Assembly (NCBI GenBank): GCA_027627225.1
Contig: JAPFQT010000083.1
Location: forward strand, 806,001 to 870,000
DNA length: 64,000 bases
Origin: Congeria kusceri
Taxonomy: Eukaryota; Mollusca; Bivalvia; Myida; Dreissenidae
Direction: 5' to 3'
Position numbers and translations under genes: made by a program. Positions 1-12,069 of the stretch are shown here, piece after piece (the first letter of the stretch is position 1; every line of letters begins with the position of its first letter). A model generated the notes under the pieces. It was not told the origin of the DNA, did not search any database, and worked only from the letters and a program-made list of their open reading frames with translations.

Positions 1-780
1 TTGACCCACATTCAATTGAGCCAAAATATTTTAACACAATGAAAACTGTGACTTGTATAGTATAAAGTGTAGACGACAAAGGTGGAGAGTCCAGTGATCC
101 TGATAGTTAATCTGGCATTATCAGCCTAGTGAACAAGTTATTATTTTGAAGAAATTCTCAGTTTAATTATCATGCGCACAGCAAACAGACTGATATGATT
201 ACAAAATAAACAAGAGGGACAAAATGGCCCTGGGTCGCTCACCGGAGTTTAATTAATCATTTTGGCTCCTAAAAATGTAATCGCGTGTTATAAGATGTTA
301 AAGGGGATATATATGATTTCAATATCAACATTTCATTTTGCTCATATTTTGAACAACACAAACAAGAGGACGAATATAATCAAGGAAAGTTAAAATAAAA
401 TAAAAATACACCATTTTATGTACCATAAATTTTTTTTTTTTTAAATGAACTTTATAACGACAAATTTATTCATAGCGTAATGCAGATACCGATACGTTTA
501 ATCATATTTTTGGCAGAAACATGTGTTGTTTGAACACATCTGCACAGAACTTAAGTCAACACGCATCAAATATCGGAGATTTCCCAATATTGTACATGTC
601 TAATGTACATGAATGAGTTATCGACTGTAAGACGAAAGTATTTAATCGGTGTAAAGCTCTAATTTCAAAGACTTTAGAATATCAGTTTTTCTGAACTTTC
701 ATTCTAGTTTGTTATTCATCAACATTTTATCGGTTTAATTTTACTTTCTTATGTTTCTATAAAACTTTGACGAGATCCTA
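1..780. other. AT-rich non-coding stretch
   Basis: No exon or intact element is recognised. A short piece at about 205-250 (AAGAGGGAC...GGCCCTGGGTCGCTCACC) is an isolated terminal fragment of the dispersed repeat family that also occurs at 16027-20405 and 61711-64000. The rest is AT-rich with short poly(T) and poly(A) runs. Confidence 0.6.
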
Positions 781-2432
781 CATACCCTCTTTAACTTTGA
801 AATAATGTTGACAACAGTTGTAAACAATGGACCACTGACACCCATTGTCTTTAGCAAATCAATACCCATTTTTTTTAGCAAATCAACATAATTTGAAGGA
901 ATTTTGTAGATAGTCACCCAAAGAACATTTCTGTGAACTTATTTCGAAATCATGAAAATGGTTTCTGACAAGAAGCCATATTAGAACTACAACTTCGCGA
1001 GTCAGATGTGTTGCCTGACATCGGATAGCTTGCGTGAATCCAAATGAAGAAGCACTTGAGGTTAATGCTCAATTTTTGTTTAAACAGATTTATTGAAATC
1101 TTCAAAAGCACTGCACTCTGGCTAATTGCAAAGAAAAGACTAATTAAAACCAAAAATGTGACACAAAAATAAGTATGAAAATTTACAAAGGGCAATAACT
1201 CCAAAAGTATGAGGTGCAGAGTAATGGTTCCTGTGCACTGCACTTTTCCTCAATGATATTTGTCTACCTATGAAGTTTTAAGTTGATAGCTTTCATAGTC
1301 TTAGAGTTATGCTCCGGACAAAAATTAAGTATGAAAATAAACAAAGGGCAATAACTCCAAAAGTATGCGGTGAAGAGTAACGGATCTTGTGCACTGCACT
1401 TCCCCTCAATGAGATCTATCTACCTATGAAGCTTCAAGTTGATAGCTTTCATAGCCTTAGAGTTATACTCCGGGCAAAAATTAAGTAAGAAAATAAACAA
1501 AGGGCAATAACTCCAAAAGTATGAGGTGAGTTATGCTCCGGACAAGCGAAAGGGGACGCCGACACCGCCAACACAGCCAACGCCCGCAAAAGTAGCACCT
1601 ATATGTCGCCTAGTCAGGCGACACAAAAACTGTCCAGTCCCCTGGTGGCCATGTTTTTAACGAATCAAGATAATTTGAAGAAATCTGGTAGATGGCCAGC
1701 CAAGGAACATTTCTGTGAAATTATCTGAAAATCTGTAGTGACCCTGTTGTTTCGGACAGAAAGATTGTCAAAAGTTACTATAAAGTCATATTAGGAAAAC
1801 TGCTGCGCCCTCTGGCAGTGATGTTTTTTAACGAATCAAAATGATTTGAAGGAATTTAGAAGAGCTTCTGTGAAATTATTATAAAATTCTGTAAAAGGTT
1901 TCAGACGAAAAGATTTTTCAATATAGCCATACAAGGAACAATGCCCCGTGGCAGCCATGTTTTTCAATGAATCAAACAGATTTGAAGGAATGTGGTAGAG
2001 GAACATTTCTGTTGAAACTCAGAAAGTGGTTCAGGAGCAGATTTTGAACATTTTCCAGTTTTTTAAGCTGTTGGTTGGTTTTCACACCTCTATGAGTTAC
2101 AGCCATTGCTCATGTCCATCATTCTTTCGTTTACATAATTAAGGCGTTATTGGGGGAGTCTCTTGGTATTTTACAATTGGACCAATGAATTGATGACAAC
2201 TAGAACTCCGCTAGTTGGATGCGTCACCTGACAGGGTATAACTCAAGCATGATAAGAGCAATTGTGCAGAAAACCGAACTGAATCTTCCATAAATGCCTA
2301 CTAACACTTCCCTAAAGTTTCATAATGATTGCATCAAAACTTCTCAAACTGTTGTCTGCACAAACTAAATGGGCCGCCGCTGCCGCCTCAAAAGTAGCCC
2401 AAATAGGTCGCCTTTTCAGGAGACACAAAAAA
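780..2432. repeat. Composite dispersed repeat with 157-bp and ~150-bp tandem units
   Basis: From about 1165 to 1535 a unit of about 157 bp repeats roughly 2.3 times; the anchor GCAATAACTCCAAAAGTATG recurs at that spacing. It runs into a hairpin-bearing end near 1610-1627 (TGTCGCC...AGGCGACA). From 1640 to 2045 another unit recurs about three times, anchored on CATGTTTTTAACGAATCAA-like text followed by GATTTGAAGG. A second related end with GGTCGCC...AGGAGACACAAAA closes at 2432. No coding sequence is seen, so this looks like a degraded non-autonomous element with internal tandem repeats. The superfamily is not clear. Confidence 0.6.
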
Positions 2433-4428
2433 TAGAATGTTCAACCTAATACCTTACAAGTTACATTATAATGTTTTCTAGATCTACGGTTTAATGCTTT
2501 AAGAGTACATTACATGATAAAGAAGGAACAAAATGAATTAAAGTTAAAAGATGTGGAATTTTGGTAGAACCAGGATATTTATGCTTATTTATCAGATGTT
2601 TATATTAGTCCAAATAATTAGATGTTATCAGTGGATTCTGAGCTATTTTTTGTATAGGCAGAATTCACACTACATCTTTTAACTGTTAATGCTAATTTCC
2701 TGTAGCAAAGCAATCTCACATGAACATAGGATTTTTTGGCGTAGCTGTCTTAGATCACTTTTTACCTAGATTTCTTGCGATAATTTTACGCAGCAGGAAA
2801 ACTGAATTCCAATAGAATTGGGCAAATTTTCTAATTTAAGGAAATGCAAACTTACAACAATGGTTTGAAGTCTACCAGCAACTATTGCATATTTTTGGAG
2901 GATAAAAATTTACATAATTGTTTGCATAAGCGATTCAAATAAAGTTATAAACATATCTTCAACATACGCTCCAGAAATGAACAGAATTATGAACAATTTT
3001 ACTCAATGTAAGTCATGAACAGAATGTAATATTCATTCACATAATGAAATAATTATTTCGTTTAGCCTACATCAGCGGCACGCTCTATAAATAGCAATTA
3101 TAATGATCCCATTGGTTGACCGATATCTGAGAAATATCGGTGCTGTACAACGTTTCGGAGCCATACGTAAATATTTGGCGAAGATCGGTATGAAATGGTC
3201 TTTTCTAGCGTATTCAACACACTCCAGATAAAGGGTGCATCATTTTAAAAATAGCGCGCGGTAAAGCTCTGCTAATATACATTCATCAATTTAGCGTCTG
3301 GAGAATCATAAACCCGAGAATTTCAATAAATGGTGAATTTATATTTATAAACTTACCGTGCATCTTAATTTATATTTGAATTGCGGTTGCGTTTATTAAG
3401 AAGTATTTATAATTGCACCTTTCTATCAATTCTCCAGTAGATGTTATTCAATCTCTAAATATATTTAACATCTTTAAATAAAATGTGGTGAAAGAAGTCT
3501 CGTAATACGTCAAAATGTTCTTTAAGTTACTTTTACTTCATTTGCATGAATACACTATTTGCAAAACTAATGATGCGTATAGTATATTCAGCGATTTTTT
3601 TCACTGCTTTGGGATTGCGTCCAGTACCGCTCAAATCTGGAATTTCCGAACGTGAAAACTTGCAATTGGGAACAATTTAAGAAAGAAATATAATTAATAT
3701 ATAATTAATAAACATCTTAAACTGGTGTTTTATTGGTTGAATTGGGTATTTTAATGGTGTTTATCTATTCACATACAAGTTAGTACATAATTTACAGCCA
3801 TAATTACAATTCCTATGTAGTTGGCATTTTGTTACTTCTGATTTGGGATTTTGTTTCTTCCTATTGGGAAAAATAAACCATATTTGGCATAGGGAATGGG
3901 TCCGTTTACCGGACCCTATAATATAACGAAAAAATCACTGTATATTATATAACATAACTATGAACACTCGTCTGATATATAATACTTTTCATTCATTCCC
4001 GCAATTTATTTCTGACAATGCTAATTTGTTAAATTTGCCTGACGAATTCATGTAACAATTATGGTAACGTAAATTACTATCATTTAAGTTAGTCATTTTG
4101 CGCCGCACGACGTGATTGCCCTGTCCCTTTTTCTTATCACCCTGCCCTTTTTTGACCTCACCCCGCCCCTTCTAAAGTCTATGTGTAACACTATTTCATG
4201 TATCACCGGTGAAAACATGGAAAGTATGATCGGTTTACTCACGGTACAGAAATTAATAATGTTTGAATTTATCGCAAATTATTTTTTTGTCAGATAAGTT
4301 TTCTCAAGTTGTCTGAAAAATCTACAGTCTGAGAAGTCTCCTTAGTGGGGACCAAAAAAGCTAGGGTCTGAGATGTCACGTACCTGATCATCGAGTCCCT
4401 CTTGTTTCGGGTAAAAAATGACATCAAT
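2433..4428. other. AT-rich stretch, nothing recognised
   Basis: No exon with matched splice sites, repeat unit or RNA gene stands out. A small hairpin, GGGTCCG-TTTAC-CGGACCC, lies at 3898-3916. Short open frames here start on non-ATG codons or lack protein-like composition. Confidence 0.5.
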
Positions 4429-5639
4429 CAGGGATCATCCTAGCCCAAAATTTTAGGGAGAAGTGACTTCTCCTTTTGCCGAATTCAGGGAGACGTTTAT
4501 CGTTAACTGACACTGGCGCGTAAAGAAGCTATTTAGCCAATCAATCAATTGAATTATGTATAATTAATTAATTACAAATACTACAACCTGTAGTAATGAA
4601 AGAGAAACACAAAATAGCTTAATAAGTTCTATTGGCATTATAAACAGTATTTTCCAAAAAACAAGCACTCACGTTTATGTTTATGACAATTGATACTCAC
4701 ACTTCATAAGGCAGTCACTGGTTTCCTTTAAAATAATGTCATCATATAAAGAGTAAATGTTACAATGTAAACATTGAAATTATTAAGGCCCTTGATATTT
4801 CTACTAATAACGCTACATGTTATACATTGCTCAGGTAGACAAGTACCGGTATTGTACACCACTTGGTTGTCAGCAAGCTGCACGTGGAAATCGTGCAACA
4901 TAATTTTCCCACCGTTAGTCGGCGCCAGAACAAAGAAACCACAGGAGAATGAAATAACGTCGTAATGGTGTCGCGTGTTGTTTAATGCTTTTGTTTGGAT
5001 GACGTCATTTACTACAAAATGGGAATTGGATTATCTGTTACTTTTCACACGCGGTGTTTGTTACAATTTAATTGCGGAAATGGAAAATAATTGATCAGTA
5101 TACCTTTTTTGTTTTAATTTTAAATTAATTATAAGTTCTAAGATCAAACATCGCAATTAAGCAAACAGCAAATATTCATAGCCTGAATATAAGTTCTTTG
5201 ACAGTACGTAAAACGGTAATAATAACTCTGAATGACTGTAAATTCTAGTGTAAACCGGCTGATCATATCCAGTGTGCACTCGCTTTCTTGGTTCCCGACA
5301 GCCTTTGCTAATAACAGATTTACTTTGAAAGCAAGTAAGCGAAGTCGGGAACCGCGATTGGAATAACCTCAGCCGATTGGTTGATTGATTAACACAATGC
5401 CAGGTCAGTGATGTGTAAAAAACTTTCTCACGCTGTCTACAGATCGATTATGGATGATTGTAACATCGTTATCTCCACAATCAGATACACCATGACAGTA
5501 GTGGGCATAAGATTAGAGGAATAAGCATTAGTATTGGAAATTTTCGGCAATTTTGATTTCGCTTTGATCAGATCACAGGGCGAAGTCAGATACCATAGGG
5601 CGACGATTTCGCCCATGTCGCCCTCTAGGATAATCCCTG
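4429..5639. mobile_element. Non-autonomous DNA transposon, 1,211 bp, inverted ends
   Basis: The left end reads CAGGGATCATCCTAG and the right end is its near reverse complement, CTAGGATAATCCCTG. Both ends are directly flanked by ATCAAT (4423-4428 and 5640-5645), consistent with a target duplication of at least 6 bp. CAGGG ends resemble hAT termini, but hAT normally duplicates 8 bp, so the superfamily is uncertain. No transposase is present. The small frame at 4774-4965 has a hydrophobic N-terminus but starts at TTG and is not accepted as a gene. Confidence 0.65.
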
Positions 5640-5645
5640 ATCAAT

Positions 5646-6798
5646 GCCGATTGTCTTTATTAACGACATTTCTGGTTAAACTTCAAAATATCAACAGTAT
5701 CATGCATATATTGATGTTATTAATCCATATCGTAGAAGCAAACAGCACACAAATCAAGCAATTATCAACAAAATATCGTAATGTTATCAAATAAACTACA
5801 CTCGCCTGTAAGGGTTGTGAAAGTGGTCAAACCGATTTCGGTTTAAAACGAAATCTATTAATAGCGGACACAGCTTTTTACAGCGCACATGGTAAAATAT
5901 TATGTTTAAAGATTTGATTCTATAGCCATATGCAATCCATATTTCGACTGACCAATGAAAAAGCAGTATGCAAGTTTCACATTACTCAGTGCAATATGGA
6001 GGACTTTACATAGAATTTGAACAGTGCATTTGTTTAAGGATAAGGATTAAGTGTTTAAGTAGGTTTTATGTTGACTTTTTGGCATGCAATTGGTAAATTA
6101 ATGTTTATACATAATGTTGAATCATTGTTAGATGAACAAGGAGTGATAAAATATGAAATTGCAGCTAGAAAAGCTTCCGACATGCCACAGGAAAATAGCA
6201 CTTACTGATATGAGGTCGGTGTATACCGACCTCAGATATATATAGGAGTAATGATTATTTATGTACAATTTAAGTGGTGAATTCATACATTTTATGTCAA
6301 ATACTATTACTACAACTGAAAAGAAAACTTAATATTGTGGCAAAGTTCGGGAGTTGTGTGCTGCAACGAAGTATGACCTCATACATTTAATCATAATCAA
6401 CCCGATCAAGATTAATCACTCTTTGTAAAATGTACGATGTGGACAGTGCACGAATCTCACTACACAAAGGGAGACAATCCAGTCAGTTGTTTATACTATA
6501 CATACATGTCTGTGACGGATGAGTTACGTCCCTTGTGTTGATTCCAGCATTGCAGAATGTTTCTTTCCTATCAAGTCATCACAGCTCGTACTTTGAAGAA
6601 TATGCACCACGTCTAACGTTGCAGAAGTATAATGCTTATGTGAATCAGACACATTCTAGTTATTAGACGAATTTAAATGCAAATTACTGGATCCTTGTGA
6701 TCGTACCACCTTCCTGGAACCGTTAATGTAAACCCCGTCATAACATCCGTATGCGCGCACAACTAGTTAATCCCCCTAGAACAAATACTAGTATTAGC
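5646..6798. other. Intergenic stretch with one strong hairpin
   Basis: No gene is recognised. The only notable structure is a perfect inverted repeat at 6211-6234 with 10-nt arms TGAGGTCGGT and ACCGACCTCA around a GTAT loop, embedded in ATAT-rich DNA. It could be a MITE remnant or a transcribed hairpin. Confidence 0.5.
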
Positions 6799-7165
6799 CA
6801 GGGGCGTAGCTTCCTTTAGGCACTATAGGCACGTGCCTATACCCATACATTTTTTCCAGAGATGAAAAATTTAAATATGCCAAAAATGCAATAAAAACAA
6901 GAGAGTGGGATGGGGGTGAGGGGATCTTTCTTGGCTGTGTTGATACTTCATTGTTTAACGAGTCGATTACGTCAATATGAACTAAATTTCATGAAACTTC
7001 CCCCTTATTTAAGAACTATTTTGTACATTCCGGGTTTAGCTAAAGTTTGTTGTTTGTAGCCACATACGAGTATAAACAATCCTGGCCCAAATTATCGCTT
7101 ACAGCGTCAATTTGTAGATTCCGCCTATTGTGCCTATACACTTTTTAACCCAAGCTACGCCCCTG
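6799..7165. mobile_element. MITE, 367 bp, CAGGGGCGTAGCT ends
   Basis: The left terminus CAGGGGCGTAGCTT is matched in reverse complement by AAGCTACGCCCCTG at the right terminus. TTAGC lies immediately outside both ends (6794-6798 and 7166-7170). The termini look hAT-like, although only 5 bp of duplication can be matched. There is no ORF. A related single end, CAGGGGCGTAACTAGGC, occurs near 52247. Confidence 0.7.
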
Positions 7166-7234
7166 TTAGCTATACAAAATCAGAGTGCTCATGATTTCGA
7201 TTACAAATTCACATTTGCTAGGAACAACAAATAT

Positions 7235-8200
7235 GTATTGATCTCCCCTGTTACGATTGATCACCCCTATGATTTTTTATCTCCCAAGTTATGGTAGATC
7301 TCCTCTGCTATGATTCATTTTCCTTGTAAAAATATTATTTCTCCGGTCACTTTTTTATACCCCTCCACTCTGTTTCTATATATATGTGTTATTATTTATC
7401 TCCTCTCTTATGATATATCTGTCGATATTGATCTCCAATGAAACGAGTGATCATCGTTAAAACTACCTTTATCCCCTGTTATGATTTATCTATCATGCTA
7501 TCATTGCTATGAGTTATCTCATCCGTGATGAGATTTGATTCATCTCTTTGTCATTATTTTCTCCCCAGGTACGATTTATCTCCACTGTTTTAATGTATCT
7601 CCCCTGTTATGATTTATCTTCTCTGTCACTTTTCACCCCCACCCTCCCCCTGTAAGTTCTGCTACGATTTTCTCCCCTCTTATGAAGATAGCCCCAGGTC
7701 CCGAACGTATAGACGGCGTTTTGACTTATACATGCCCTGATTTTCGCCATTATTGTACTTAACGCTGTAACGATTTATCTACACTTGTATGAGTGATTTT
7801 CTATACGGTGATAGATCTCCCCTATAATGTATGATGACGTGTATGGTTGATATCGCATGTAATGACTGATCTCCGCTGTTGTAATCGATCTCCCTTTTTT
7901 TATTTATGTGTCCCCTTTTATGGTTGATACAATCGGAGTTGTATTTGCCGATTTCTAAACATAGTACTGAAACATTAACAATGAAGAACTTTATTACGCT
8001 AAATATCTTTATAATTACGATTACAAATTTATATATATGCAAGCAACAGCAAATATATATTGATCTCCCCTGTTATGATCGATCACCCCTGTTATGATTG
8101 ATCACCCCTGCTATGATTTATCTCCCCTGTGATTATTTATCTCCCCTGTTATGATTAATCTCACTGACATGATTGACCTCAACCTGTTCTGAACGATCTC
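7235..8200. repeat. Degenerate ~18-bp minisatellite (TCTCCCCTGTTATGATT-type)
   Basis: Dozens of variants of a unit near ATCTCCCCTGTTATGATT are strung together, interrupted by unrelated spacers and two imperfect longer duplications; the segment around 7230 resembles 8050, and that around 7800 resembles 8200. A few further units lie near 8605-8655. There is no coding potential, because the short open frames are products of the low-complexity repeat. Confidence 0.7.
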
Positions 8201-8260
8201 TGCTATAATGAACAATGACGTGTATGGTTGAGGTATGGTTGATACGCGTATCCCATGTAA

Positions 8261-8355
8261 TGCACCTATCGATATTTTTTCCCAGGGGGGAGCGGCGGGC
8301 AGACCTAGTGGGATTTGACAAATGTTGTTGTTGTTGGTTTGTTGTTGTTGTTTTT

Positions 8356-8389
<34 letters not shown>

Positions 8390-9065
8390 AATTCCCCCTT
8401 CTAGAGCCAAGCATATTTGTCTAAATCCCTCAATGGGAGATGCTATATATCTATCAAATGGCCCGGGGCATATATAACCGGTATCTTAATTCCGACCAAC
8501 GTATATTTCCCCGGGACCCAGAATCATTCGGCATGTCAACTTCCTGCCTGTCGGGAATCGCTTGCAGTCTAAAGGCCCCAATATGCCCGCCCCCCCTGAT
8601 TTCCTGTTTACGATTGAGCTCCCTTGTTATAATTGCTCTTCTGCGTTATTATTGATGTCATTCAAAAACACACAATATATACATTTTATCGAGTTAAATA
8701 TTTAGGCATGTACACTATATGGTGTTTCTTTATCGAATATTCAATGTTTTCTCCCATGGGGAAGCGGCGGGCATATACGGGACTTTAAACTGAAAGCAAT
8801 TCCCGACAGGCGGGAATTTGACACGCCGAATGATTCCGTGTGTCGGGAAATAGACTTTGTTCAGATTTTAGATCCTGGTAATATTGGCCCCAGGCCAGTT
8901 GATACACCAATGAAGCATCTCCCATTGAGTGGATTTAGACAACCTGCTTGGCTCTAGGGTGGGGAATTAGAACCCCAAAAATACAGCTAGTCAAATTCAC
9001 CTGGGTTTGCCGGCCGCCCCTCCCCCCCCCCCCTCCTCACCTGGGGGACAATATTGATAGGTGCA
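8261..9065. mobile_element. Foldback element, 805 bp, ~330-bp inverted arms
   Basis: The ends TGCACCTATC and GATAGGTGCA are reverse complements. The similarity continues inward for roughly 330 bp on each side: GGGAGCGGCGGGCA-like text, the CCCATTGAG/CTCAATGGG motif, and the CCTGTCGGGAA / TTCCCGACAGG motif recur in opposite order. The centre (about 8594-8755) is single-copy and AT-rich. A (GTT)n plus long T/G homopolymer run lies in the left arm at 8320-8390. No clear target duplication was found. The element sits at the edge of the 18-bp minisatellite. Confidence 0.65.
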
Positions 9066-9560
9066 TACTGTGTTATATACATGTACTTGTTTAGCTCATA
9101 TAATTTCTACGTATTTAGCTAACTGGACTCGTCTAAGAATATGTAAATAAAAATACACCGTAACCGTGATTAAATGAAGGATTATTAATTGTGGGTTCCC
9201 TGTAAATTGTTACATAATGATGTAAATGACGCAGTTGTAAGATTATAAGACATTTCGTATAAGGCACAAGGTTCACAATCTAGGGTTCCCAGGTTCGAGC
9301 CTCCGCTACACCTTAACCTTCAATGCAAAAGCCATGTATTGTTTATTGACCACACGTTCCATGATTTCCTCGTGCTAAGACACTATCGATCGATGCGCGG
9401 AAACTGTCTCTAATTATTCATGTGTCCGCTGTCAACACGTCCACTGGAGCACGTGGAAATAGTGTTTGCAGTTTCTATATATTTACAATTTAGTGAAACA
9501 TATAAAATAGTTCCGCAAAATATTTACTTTCTATCACGAAAATAGACCGGTGATTTCAAG
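9066..9560. other. Upstream flank of candidate plus-strand gene; tRNA-like scrap
   Basis: A fragment near 9270-9305 (GGGTTCCCAGGTTCGAGCC) resembles the 3' half and B box of a tRNA and is probably a SINE remnant. The last 140 bp before 9561 lead into an ATG in a CAAGATGGCGG context, typical of a metazoan start site. No TATA box could be assigned with confidence. Confidence 0.35.
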
Positions 9561-9580
9561 ATGGCGGTTACAATACAGTC
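9561..9580 (+). CDS. Candidate first coding exon of unrecognised plus-strand gene
   Basis: The ATG lies in a strong context (CAAGATGGCGG). The short frame MAVTIQ plus two bases ends at TC|GTATTT, a usable splice donor. The leftover two bases join in frame with the first base of the block starting at 10021. Because the exon is only 20 coding bases, assignment rests on Kozak context and splice phase rather than on protein similarity. Transcript evidence would decide whether it is truly exon 1. Confidence 0.35.
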
Positions 9581-10020
9581 GTATTTTGTCAATTGATTGC
9601 TTTGTAATTTAACCTGGGATTCGGTCAGTTTTTGTGAAACTAACGAATAAAGATTGAAATAAAAGTATGTTATGTTAATTTTGTCTGTCTATTTTTTCAA
9701 TTAATTATTAAAAACAAATGGCTAACTAAAAACACAAAAACCAGACGGTCACACATATAAAACAAGAACATCTTTGGTGGATTGAATCCAGGTCTACAGC
9801 GTAAGAGGCAGATACTTTAAAAGAGCGAAAGAGCTAGCCAAACAGCAAGATTGTTGGAACTGCCTTAAATGCCATTCACTAAACATGTTTTATATACCAT
9901 CTGGTGAATACTCATTTGCAATTACCATCATTTCTCCATATCAAACATACAGAATGTATGTATTTCACAAAACTTCATTTATGTAATTTAATGTGTATTT
10001 ATGCTATATCTTGGTTTCAG

Positions 10021-10138
10021 CAGTTGTATTTCGCCATGGAAGGTACAGGGTTCCCCATTCACTATGCACATAGAGGCTCCGGCAGTGTTTCTTGTCGCCA
10101 TTACTCGATTGGTGAACGCAACATGCACAAAGCCAGAG
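10021..10138 (+). CDS. Candidate exon 2, unrecognised plus-strand gene
   Basis: A good acceptor (CTTGGTTTCAG) and donor (GAG|GTATGT) bound 118 bp. In the frame set by the preceding exon it encodes 39 residues beginning SCISPWKVQG and including a hydrophobic stretch AVFLVAITRLVNATC. It ends in phase 0, which matches the next block. I do not recognise the family. Composition is coding-like and the block is free of dispersed repeats, unlike its surroundings. Confidence 0.5.
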
Positions 10139-10437
10139 GTATGTATTGTTGACTGATACTGTGAGAGAATGTCACCGCTAAATCGTATAGTATTAGTGAT
10201 TTGTAACCTTATTGAGTTGTTAATTTAAGCTCTTTATGACGAAGTTATTCTGCAACCACTGTTTCTGCATACTATAAATAGATGGTAACGTGACTGCGTT
10301 ATTAAAGACCGGTGTGTACACAACGCTGTTTCTGGCATGCTACATTGTTGCTGCACAAATTTGTTGATTGAAAAGCCTTTGGAAGCCGTGTTTGTCCTTA
10401 ATGTAAGACAATTTAGTGTTATTATTGTCATTTAAGT

Positions 10438-11209
10438 ACTTGTCAGAGTTTTTCGGTAAGCTAGTTTCTCAGGAGTGGCTTGAGGGATTTCATTCAAACT
10501 TTAAACATTTATTTCCCTTATTAAAATGAACCTATAGGCCAAGTTTGGTAACTCTAGTTTGAAATTTGTCAGAATTATGGGCCTTTTAACGCTTAGAAAT
10601 TTTACATAGAAGCTATACGGACAGGTTAAAGTTTTTTGGTAAGCTGGTTTCTGAGGAATTGCTTGAGGGATTTAATTCAAACTTATAATGCTCATTCCCT
10701 ATAAATTAAAATGAACTCATAGGCCAATTTTGATAACTCTAGTGTGAAATTTTTCAAAATTATGGGCCTTATTACAGTTAGAAATTTTAAGTGGGTGGGA
10801 TGGCTGCATCAACTTTTGATTTTCCCTCTCTAACTCGAGAATCAATCTTCATACATAAAGCAACATTTTACTTGGGATTGCATTTGTGGTGGGTTAGTGT
10901 GGGCTCGGCATCAAGGTCATGGTTACTAAAAATAGAAAAAACAGTTTCTGCTTTATAACTCAACAACAAATTGAAATGAAATTCAATTTATAGATAATGA
11001 GACATTGCATGAGATTGCATATTGGGTTGATGGGGTCAAGGTCACTGCTTTGAAAATTAAAAAAATTCTTTCCAATCAGTAACGCAAGAACGAAATTAAT
11101 TTGGTTTAATTGGCCCCTACTATACAAACAGTATGTTGTAGTAAAAATGCCAGAAAACTCTAACAAGCACAAGCAAAGTCGAGCGCGCTTTCCTCAGACA
11201 GCTCTCGTT
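10438..11209 (+). repeat. Dispersed repeat ending GAGCGCGCT...CAGACAGCT
   Basis: Two ~185-bp units (anchors GGTAAGCTRGTTTCT and GAATTATGGGCC-like text) begin at about 10440 and 10627. The element terminates at 11175-11209 with GTCGAGCGCGCTTTCCTCAGACAGCTCT. The same terminal motif ends the copies at 13626-14590, 34807-35475 and 41489-42010, so these form one family with internal tandem units. It lies within an intron of the candidate plus-strand gene. Confidence 0.6.
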
Positions 11210-11515
11210 TACATTCAACTCACAATCACTAGATCAAATGGCAGACACCTATACTGCGAATCGACAATTATGTAGACATTGTACATTGTAGTTCTGTTAC
11301 AATACTTCATTCATAAATCAGTAATGCAGAGCCTTGAATTAATTTACTATCAAAAGAACTTAAACAATAACATTGAAACAAAAATAAATGTGCTAATGCA
11401 AGTGATTTCAGTCACATACTTTAAAGTCAAACTTGCTTTTTGCAAATTCTTGTTGCTCTAATTTTTTTTTTAAATACCAATTGTTTTGCAATATATATTC
11501 ATATAAATTTATATT
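11210..11515. other. AT-rich intronic filler
   Basis: No repeat or exon is recognised in these 300 bases. The short open frame here is AT-driven and has a non-ATG start. Confidence 0.4.
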
Positions 11516-12069
11516 GTTTGTCAGTGACAAATTCTTCCTTCGAAATATGACGGTCTTTAGTCACAGCTGAACGTTAAACTTAGGAAATGTAGAAAAAAAT
11601 ACGCTAAATATTATTTTTTGTACCACGAAGTCACCATATTATTGTAGGAACGCGGTGAATCTATATCTTGTTTCTGATTGGCTGTTTTGATTTTCAACCA
11701 ATGAGATGACTTCGATCCGTAACACCGCTTCCGTCTTAAAATGGTGGTCGTCATGTTGTAAAGTAGCTAAACAGCGTTTTTTCTTCTGATTTTCCGACGA
11801 TTAACGTTCAGCTGTGACTAAAGACCGTAGTATTTCGAAGGAAGGCTTTGTCACTGACAACGTACGTGGAGTTTATAGCATTAGCTAGTGATAAACTGTG
11901 AAAAATCGACCAAGAGTCACGTTCTGTTATGAAAGTCATTGGACGTCGAGATTTACACACTTCGATTTCGGGGTCGTTTTGGTGAAACTTTTAGCTATTT
12001 TGGATATATTTGACGGATTTTCATCAAATAAAGTGTTAACCCGTAGATGGATGTTTCTTGTCGGCGACC
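11516..12069. mobile_element. Truncated copy of the palindromic transposon found at 37168
   Basis: This segment matches the complete element at 37168-38200 in reverse orientation. It holds part of one inverted arm, the whole ~220-bp spacer with CCAAT-type motifs, and most of the other arm up to the GGCGACC motif. The outermost ~140 bp of one arm and a larger part of the other are absent, so terminal motifs and target duplications are missing. It lies in the candidate plus-strand gene's intron. Confidence 0.8.

Noticed and set aside
4774..4965. Small ORF with a signal-peptide-like N-terminus
   Set aside because: It begins at TTG rather than ATG and lies inside a non-autonomous transposon with no splice signals.
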